In this document: positions 22,745 through 32,600 of the stretch, in pieces | How positions within the stretch are numbered: the stretch's first letter is position 1 | Layout of the letters: each line of letters begins with the position of its first letter | Position numbers and translations under genes: made by a program | Origin: Gordius sp. MW1 | Taxonomy: Eukaryota > Nematomorpha > Gordioida > Gordea > Gordiidae | DNA: 64,000 bases | Assembly (NCBI GenBank): GCA_964036665.1 | Contig: OZ038527.1 | Span: 9,083,835-9,147,834, forward strand | Direction: 5' to 3' | Notes under the pieces: model-generated | What the model saw: the letters and a program-made list of their open reading frames with translations, nothing else | What the model was told of the DNA's origin: nothing | The model's database searches: none

Positions 22745-23450
22745 CAGTACGCGTCGCTTGTGGAGGATGCTCTAGCTTTCTATTGTGAAGTTTTATTTAA
22801 AACTATCACGATTTTGAATTTGGTTTGCAGCCGTTTCCGACCTGACGCCAACCCTCCATTTTTTGCGCACGGACTTGGGACCTATATAGGTTATGTTTCC
22901 AACTATAGCTCATAATATTATCAAAGTTTAAATTCAGATTTCCAAATTACCATACGATTATTATCAAAGTTTATTCCATTTATTTTGACATAAAAGCGCA
23001 GTTCAAATTTTTTAAACTTTAAATTCCCCTGCGTGCCTATAATCCAAGTTCAATCATAAATTAACATATAAGGCAATTTAAATTTGATAATCAGAAACCT
23101 TAACAAAAGTAATGATTGACCGGGTACAGCCAATAATTAATAAAATCACCTTAAGTTTTATTGTGTTGTGCTTGACACTTTTAAATATGGATACCAATTA
23201 GGATCGTACGTTGATTATTAACATAACAGGCCAAACGACAATTTTGGAAGATATATATTACATATAACAATTTCAACAAATTTTTAACAGCGGCTTATAG
23301 ACTAGGCAACACTTATAAATTAGACAAAATACATATTAATTAACAAGTTCAGAATTTTTAATATATTTACATATCACATTAATAATAATATTGAGATGTT
23401 TTCTCCCTTATATAAGCATCTCGTTGCATCTTTAATCATAAGAGGCCTTT
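22745..23450. other. AT-rich intergenic/3' flank of the GPCR gene
   Basis: Downstream of the receptor stop codon on the minus strand. On that strand AATAAA overlaps the stop (23447-23452 region), a candidate poly-A signal only if another lies further 3'. No gene seen. Confidence 0.4.
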
Positions 23451-23451
23451 A

Positions 23452-23689
23452 TTAAACCATAGTTTCATGTTGTTTGCCCTCCTCAAATATTCTCAGTTTA
23501 TGCAATTTAAAGGCCTTTTCATTTATGAAAGATTGGGAACGATTCTTTGGGCCCGATGTTTTGATCCTAAAATTGTTTCGACGTCTATTTTGGCGTGTTC
23601 TTCTAGGAACCCCATTGGTTCCTTGCTTAATGGGCACATAATGTACGAAAGGACACCACCTGAAAGCACTTTTAAATCCTTGACGAAAT
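23452..23689 (-). CDS. Receptor exon E: helix 8 and C-tail
   Basis: Acceptor atctag|A at 23689 completes Lys and gives KFRQGFKSAFRWCPFVHYVP, the amphipathic helix 8 with a terminal Cys, then a basic tail rich in Arg, Asn and Lys to the stop TAA at 23452-23454. Confidence 0.85.
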
Positions 23690-26600
23690 CTAGATTAATA
23701 TTAAAGCACAGGTTAGTATCCTTTTAAATCACATGACCTATTCGTAAATATTATTTTAATGCTTACTTAATGTTTAACCAGTAATAAATCAAGGGGTTAT
23801 ACATGGAATTACTCATGCCAATCCAGTAAAGTATTAAAAATATATGTTGAGTCGCTTTGTGATTTGTAACATAAGGATATATTTTTTGAATCAAAAAGTA
23901 GGTTTGGTAGGGTAAATAGCACAAAGCAAAGATTAACGTAACGAGGATCATCATTTTCACAACCTAATTAAATAAAATTGATAATGACCGTATAATTTAT
24001 TATGTCTAATGTCTTTTTACCCTTCTCTTGGACTTGATATTTGATAGTTGCTTTTCTGTTTCTTCCCCTATTAACTCGCTCCACCATAGACTGAGGCCAA
24101 TTTTTATATAAACTATGGCTAGAATTATAACAGGCACGAAGTATGTTGAGATCATTAAAAACAATTCGTACCTTAAAGATGCAAGTTTAAAACAAAAAAC
24201 ATTACTTCCCTCATAAAGAATTCTATATAATTAAAATGCTTTTATAGCATTAAAACTAAGTAATAATTACTTGATTAATAAAACATGAATTGTTAGAAAT
24301 AGTGGCTTACACTTACACTATATTATTGAATTTTTATAAGTATTAATGTCTATTTGTATTATTTATTAATTACAAAAATAATTTTATATATAAATTGTGT
24401 TTGTTCTTAAGTCCTAATGTAAAAAAGCAGGCTATTCCTCTATATCACTTTATAATAAAAAGCGTGTTTAAAACCAGATTTTTAAATTTTTATAGGATTG
24501 CAATTTAGGAATCAACACAAATGTGTAATCAGAATGTATTATCTATATTTTAACGTTAAAAAAATTGAATAATTAAATTTTCTGCCTATAATAAGTTACA
24601 CAAACTTAAATTAAACCATGCTTAATTTAAAAGATGTTTCAACAATTTATCAAGCACACCTAAATGTAAATATTATTGTTTTATTTAAACGCTTTATATA
24701 TTTTAACGAGATCTTAGCCATTCTCTTTACATAACTTTTTTTGTATTTATAATATAACTTTAAAAAGTAAAAAAAATTCAATAACATCATAAACCCTTTG
24801 CTCTTCATGCTTACCCTAAAGATGCGGATCCATTTAGTTCTAGGTAACACACAGTTCTTTTAGAATTATCTTGATATACCCACGTGTAAGTTTTCGAATA
24901 TAGAATGTATGGTAATGATATAATAAACGAAACCGTCCATATGATGACGATGGTGATTACACCTTTTTTGAGGCTAAGTTTTTTGTGCAACACGTGAACT
25001 AATGCAAAATACCTATAAATACAAATTATTTTGTATTAGATCGTATAAAATAAATTTGTAACAGTTCTAAGTTTTATATACTGATTTTAAAATTATATTA
25101 ATTTTTCTGATATATATATATGCCTATAATTTCGTTTAGCAATGTTGTTTAAAGCATTATGCTATTTTCGACTGATATTCAATTATTTGACCGGAAAGAT
25201 TAGGACAAGAATGGAATTTTTAATTATAAAAATTCTAATTTAATTCCAATAGATCCATGCTGGCTTATTTAAGATATTTTAGAAATGTACAACTTTTTAA
25301 TTCTTTCCTTTATAATTTTGTTATTTCCAGATAACTTCTTAACCATAAAAAGTTATCCATATTTAATTAAATTTGACGCATTTAAGAACTTAGAGTTAAT
25401 TAAATATAGACATTAATATAAGCCAACCATATAATTAACTTTTAAGCCACGTAACAATTACTATCAAATAATATCTTTTGAAAATAATAATAATTGCAAA
25501 TTGTTGGCAAAACTTTGAATACATAAAGCATGGGGTAGAATCAATAAATGTTATAATGTTGATAAAAAATAATGATCATATTTCTTAGAAAGGGCATGAA
25601 TTTCTCAATAATCAATCATAAATTTGCAATAGGCCTCGAGATGTCGATATATATTTTATTTACAGGCCAAATGGTAGATATTTTAATATCTTCATTAACA
25701 TAAGCAAAAATCTAATGCAAACAAAAGTAATCTATTTGTGTATAAAAATGATTAAGGATGAAAATGTATTTTTTTTAGATTTAGCTTGCCAATACTTTTG
25801 GCAAAGGTAATAATTAAAAGCCATTATGATGTTAATACATAGGCCGGTTGCATATATTTAAAGAATAATAAATATCTGGGTGATTTCATAATATAGTAGG
25901 GGAGAACGGGGCTAGTCGTAGCCCGGGGTTACTATTATCTTTGTAATTAATTTTTAAAATAATAATAATATATAATTAAAATTTTAACCATATTTGTATT
26001 TTTTTATAAGGTATAAGTAAAAAAATTTTTCTTAATAAAAAATAAAATTTAAATTTTTATAAAGGAAAAACAATTTTTCGGGGTTCTTAGTAGCCTTGAC
26101 AAAATTTTGTATTTTGGACATAAAAATTTGTTGGCTGTATATTTTGGCCTAATTTAAGTTCTATCTTATAAAGGGATATTTTTTTATGAAAACCATCTAA
26201 TGATTACTTTTTTATTTGCAATATAACATCTTAAATTATTAATTGTTTATAAAAACAGGGCTCGGGGCTAGTCGGAGAGGGGCTACTGCTAGCCATTTTT
26301 AATTGCATAGACAATGTCAAAATTCAAAAAACAATAATTTTGTTTAATAATAATTTATCTTTGTGTAATTTGGAATATTAATAGACTATTTAAACATTTT
26401 TTCCATTGCAAATTATATTTTATGGGTACCTAAATCAGTTTGTCATCTTGACCCTTTTTATTTGTATTATGTAAAACATAACCATATTACATTTGTATTC
26501 TCTATGTTTTTTTATAATAAAACAATCTTTTTATTGATTTGAGTTAGCTACACCAATAGGAAGTGAAAACGTAAGGAATAATCTATCCCCCGAAAGGGGC

Positions 26601-29600
26601 TATGACTTGCCCCGAGCATTTTTTGTATTTTTAGGATTTTTTTTAAAATTTGATTTGTGAAAAAACAATTGATTTTTTCGATCCGAATTTTTTTCCTATA
26701 GTAAAAATAGACCTTAAAATTACGTTCCAACAAAAAATATGAAAAAATAATGTTTAGTTTTTATAACGCGATTTAATTTTTTATGGCTATTTAGTCCCCG
26801 GTCTCCCCTACAAGTCGCTCATACAATACATTAACAATTTAATTAATTTCAAAAGATAGTGCAAAGTAATATACATCCAATTAATGAGCTTAAAAATTCT
26901 TAATTTAAATTTTGCTAAAATAATTTAATGTTTTTTATAGCTAATGAGGATTCCAGTAGGACGACTTTTAAATTCATAAAAAAAAATTGTTAATAAATTT
27001 ATTTTTTTATTCTTTAACATCAAAATGATATTTTTGACGCATTAGTTTAATAATTCATTAGCTTTATTGTAGGGCATCTCACAACAATTTAATTGCGGTA
27101 AATTTGCGTTATCAAAATTGATTACCAATAAATTGGTATGCTTATCTAAAAAATCATAAGCGTCTTTTAATATCCATTACTTATTAGCCCTAGATTAAAC
27201 ATTCGTTGATTTGTTTGAATCTAAAATTTGTATGAAATAATTTAAGAAAGTATTTAAACTTTAAAAGATCATCAGCAATCTGTTTTTCAATGTTAAATTA
27301 ATAAATTTTATGCATCTCAAAAAATTTAAATGTCATAGTGTAAGTATGGAACTTCATTTCATCCGAACTTTTATAACATATTAGTTCTAAAAATAGCTTA
27401 TGAGTAATTTATGTCTTCCTATTGTGTCATTACCACACTTCAAGTCATAACTAAAGTGAACCTGTAGCATTGATCTTGCAATCTCAAGGAGTCGTGATTC
27501 CCACAAAATCCTCTCGACCTCGAGTCTTATGAAAGGAAAAAAATGTTTAGCCAAAATAAAAACAATCCTTACATCAATATGTATAAGTAGATTATACACA
27601 ACATAGGTGTCAAACATGACTCCTGATCTTATCAATCTACCGCACTACCAAACTAGCACTTATGAGTATGACAAATGTTTGAACATTGTAAAAAGGTCCT
27701 AAATAATACATTTGCCATATTAAGGGAGAGTTATTTTGAAATAACAAATTGTAATATAACACATTATTTATATGCGAATTGAATGTATAATTGATCCAAA
27801 AGCAACAGTTGAAACCATGGGTGTAGCCAGGGGTGGCATGGAGGGGCAGGAACCCCCCTCTAAGCACAAAATCCTTTAAAATTTAATATAAATGTAATTA
27901 AAAATTCAAAAACTATCCTTTTGCCCCCCTCTAAATCCAATTATGGCTACGCCCATGCCATGATTGACACTATGTAAACAATACTGTAGGGTCAACAATA
28001 TCCATTTATATTAAAAATAGACTAAGTTTGCTACAAATGAAATTTATAATAGAATATAATAATTGATAATTATAATCCATATCTATTTAAAAGCATAATT
28101 GTTATTAAAGACCTGCACGGCTCGGCCGGGCTTGGAAGGGCTTCTGCTAAAAAATAAAACAACGAGCCGGGCCTGGACGGGCCGTTATATAACTTAACGG
28201 GCTCGGGCCGGGCCTAGTTATACTTAAGGCCCGTTAAAAGCCCGTGATAAAATCAATTGGATTTAGTATAAACGAAGGTTTTTTATAATGTTTTAGTTTA
28301 TAATTATTTTATGTATATTAAATTAACAAAGAAAGTTAAATTTTATTTTTATCCTATATCAATATCTCAACCCGCATTATAAATGTTAAAGATAATTTAT
28401 ACACAAGATCCCATGGGCGGAGCCAATTGAAATTAGATGTGGGCAGTTTTTAGATAGGGCAAAAAATGTTTTTTACATCATTTTTGGATTTGGAGGGGGC
28501 AGCTGCCCATCCTTGCCCCCTTATTTATACCCTTATATTATTTAAAATTATCTATATTAATTGCTATGCAATTTATGGGCTCGCTTTTTGTTGTCCGTCC
28601 GATGTCCGTCCGTCCGTCCGTCCAACTTGTATCTTAATTGCTGTTTAGAATCCCGGAGAGGGCCAATTTTTTTTAAAATTAATATATTGTTCTTGTTAAT
28701 ACCATTGATAATAAGACTTTTTGACCGTGTCCTGGCTACTGACCAATGAAAAAAATGACAATTGCCCAAATTGTGATTCGAAATTTTTTTTTCGTTTTTT
28801 GAATAGTTATATTAGGTTAACATTGATAATTACCCTATGCCCTCCCCTAGAAGGGCCTATGCCTCTACTGATTGTGCCCCCCCCACAAAAGCCTATGCCT
28901 CTACTGATGTGGGTTCGAATCCCGGCGAGGGCAAATTCTTAATTTCTGGTTCGAATCCCGGAGAGGGCAAATTTTTAATTGCTATGCAATTTATGGGCTC
29001 GTTTTTGGTTGTCCGTTGATGTCCGTTGTCCGTTGATGTCCGTCCGTTTACCCTCCAATGTATATATTTAATTAAATTAATATTTTGTTCTTGTTAATAC
29101 CATTAATAATATGACTTTTTGACCGTCCGCAGGCTACTGACCATTGAAAAAAATGACCATTGGCCATATAAATCGAAATTTTTTTTATGAAACTGCCCGG
29201 GAAATTTCCGATATTTTTAAAACGAAAAGGTATTTTAGGAACCTGAAAAAGCTATTATACCCCTGGCCGCCCTGGGCACCTACGGGTAAAGTTTCGAGCG
29301 AATCGGGCCGGTAGTTTCAGAATTTAGCCCTTTTTTAAACTAAAAGGAATTTTAGGATCCTGCAAGAGCTATTACTTTAAATTTTATTTATTTAATTTAA
29401 ATAGTTTGTTAAACCCCAATAATTTTGACTGTATACTGTAACATTGATGTGACTTTTTGACCGTCCGCTGGCTACTGATCATTGAAAAAAATGACCATTG
29501 GCCAAATAAATCGAAATTTTTTTTTCGTTTTCGAATAGGTTAACATTGATAATTACCCTATATCCTTTCCTACAAAAGCCTATGCCTCTACTGATATGGG

Positions 29601-32600
29601 TCCCTGTGCCCCTACAAAAGTTTTAATTGCTATGCAATTTATGGGCTCGCTTTCCATTTTGTTTGTAACGCTGTTTGGTGTCTTGTCTTGTCTTGCACCG
29701 AATGTCTTGTCTTGCACCGAATGTCTTGATGACTTGCACCGAATGTCTTGTCTTGCACAGAATGTCTTGTCTCGTTGTTTACTTTCAATTCTTGTTAATT
29801 TAACTAGTTTTTGGGTTCGAATCCCGAAGTTTTTTTTTTACTCTTTGATTGTTCTTGTTACTACCATTTATAATAAGACTTTTTGGCCGTCCGTTGGGTG
29901 CTGACCAATGAAAAAAATGACCATTGGCCAAAATGTGAATCCAAGTTTTTTTTCGTTTCTTTTTTGACTATTATGATTGTTCCTGTTACTACCATTGCTA
30001 TTATGACTTTTTGGCCGTCCGTTGGCTGCTGACCAATGGAATTGTTCTTGTTAATACCATTGATAATATGGCTTTTTGGCCGTCCGTTTTGTGCTAACCA
30101 ATGAATAAAATGACCATTGGCCAAATTGTGAATCGAAATTTTTCTTTTTCTTTTTTTGAATTGCTATATTTGGTTAACATTGATAATTACCTATGCCTTC
30201 CCTACAAGGGCCTATGCCTCTACTGAGATGGGTCCCTGTGCCCCCTTTACAAAGGCCTATGCTTCTACTGATGTGGGTTCGAATCCCGGCAAGGGCAAAT
30301 TCTTAATTGCTAGTTCGAATCCCGGAGAGGGCAAATTTTTTTTTAATTAATATAATGTTCTTGTTAATACCATTGATATGGCTTTTTGGCCCTCCGCTGG
30401 CTGCTGACCAATGTATAAAATGACCATTGGCCAAAGTGTGAATCGAAATTTTTTTTTCGTTTTTAAATTGCTATATTAGGTTAACATTGATAATTACCTA
30501 TGCACCCCTTACAAGGGCCTATGCCTCTACTGATATAAGTCCCTGTGCCCCCCCCCACAAAGGCTTATGCCTCTACTGATGTGGGTTCGAATCCCGGAGA
30601 GGGCAAATTATTTTTATTTTATTTTTTAAATAATATATTGTTGTTAATACCATTGATAATATACTTTTTGACCGTGTCCTGGCTACTGATCAATGAAAAA
30701 AAATGACCATTGGCCAAAGTATAAATAATAATAATTTATTTATATAAATCATATTTTTGGATCAACATTTTATTAATTTAGATTTTCAAATATATAATAA
30801 ACTATAGAATTTATTTAAAATTTTGGATAGGCTTCAAATCAAAAAACTGATTTTAATGTAGAAATCATTTTCTAAAACCCCTTGGATTAGATTTAAACTT
30901 ATCGTATGTAAAAAAAGAACTGAACTTGAACTAGTTATCTTTGTAAAATTGAACTATGAACTTAAGCTAGTTTTTTTTTCCTACTTGTAGTTACTGTTAA
31001 AAAAATATGAACTTGAACTAATAATTTTAAATTGAACTATTAACTTGTATCATAGATTAACTTTAACAGCTCTAATTTTAATAGAGAATCGAGTTACGAC
31101 TTTGCCTCACCCAAAATCTATCTTAGCTCACTGAATCATGGGCGTAGCCAGGATTGGTTTTAGAGGGAGGCAATAATGATTTAGGGAGGGGCACAATGAT
31201 ATTTTTTAAAATTTCATAATTATATGAAAGTTTTAAGATTTTTTGGATTGGGGGCAGTCGTCCCTTTCTGCCGCACCCTGGCTACACCCATGTAATAATT
31301 GGTTGAATCTATAATGCTAAATATCTTTTGTGTAGGTCAATCTCACAAAAAAATTAAATATTATAACTACACTGATGTTGAAATAAAATTACTTTACAAG
31401 GCCTGGTGTTGTACCACAAAGTTTCGATTTCTATTCTTAAATGTGCTTAATAATTAAGGAAAATTTATAAAGAATTAAAATAAGAGCCCAAACAGTATGA
31501 ACGAAATACATGCAACCTGTTTCACTTAGCCATTTTCAGAATATAAGTATTGCTCAATTACCTTTGTTTAGACATGCAAATTTATACCTTATATAATTTT
31601 CATCGATTTACTTATGTCCTAAACATCGAATTTTAATTAGATCATATTGTAGTAGTAATAATGTATAATTTTATAAATTTAAATTTAACACATATACCAA
31701 AAATCAACTTTCAGTTTCCTTAATTTAATAAAGCAAAAATAAAATCGATATATTATTTTGCTTCTACATAATTTTAGAAATAACCAGAGGAGTAAAACAT
31801 AGTTTTTAATTATATATATTTTAGGACAAATTTATATTAACCATAAAAATTTTATTTTATATTCAATTTTAAATTATATTTTGAATATATAAAAAGACAT
31901 TTGTCTGTATAATCAATAGTGCTAATAAAGCTTCAAGGTCATTTTAAAATAAATACTTTACCTTAGTATGAAAGGCCATGGGCGCAGCCAGGGGGGAAGG
32001 GAAGTTTATTCTATCCCTTTATCGTTATTATTTTTGCCCCGCCCCAAAATTTATATCCTTGCTACATCCATGGAAAAGGTCACATAAATTTGTAACATTA
32101 ATGTAATTAAGTAATAATATAATGTTCAATATGGTCTAATTGATTATTCCCTATATTAAAAATTAAATCAAAAGAACACTAACAATAATGTTTATAAAAA
32201 CTTATCAATAATAACACATCAATATACAAAAAGCCTAGATAAATATTTTTAGCAATCGCCGACTTATTTCAGGCCCACTCAGGGCCGATCTAAAATACAA
32301 AAAGCGCTTATAGATTACAAATTACTAAATTAGTTAAAATGTATACATACTAAAATGAAGGCTATTCTGTAACAAAGTAGGCGCTAAACAACGAGATTTT
32401 TGTTTAGATTTTATATATCTTTTCTTAATATACCTACTAATACATCCACCGACCATCTCACCTTAATTATATTTAGAAGGTGGAATCGTTCAATCATTTA
32501 TGCTTTCCCTTACATTTTTACATTAGCATATACACAGAATACGACATATTGTCATATAAAATTCTTTTAGGTGAAGCTTAATCTTCGGTTAATGTGAAAT

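Larger units (their letters stand above)
28557..30720 (+). mobile_element. Helentron-like repeats, plus orientation, multiple heads
   Basis: The head AATTGCTATGCAATTTATGG followed by GGCTCG occurs at about 28561, 28977 and 29627. The first is followed by a (GTCC)n microsatellite at 28590-28622, and the array is full of units related to the 128-bp core at 11774-12855 in reverse orientation (GGCCGTCCG.TGGCTGCTGACCAATG). This looks like several heads and cores joined or nested in the receptor intron. A copy of the 6209-type repeat is embedded at 29190-29330. Confidence 0.6.

Noticed and set aside
28900-30610. tRNA genes suggested by GGTTCGAATCC
   Set aside because: Only the T-arm/B-box part is present; no A box, anticodon arm or acceptor stem could be paired.
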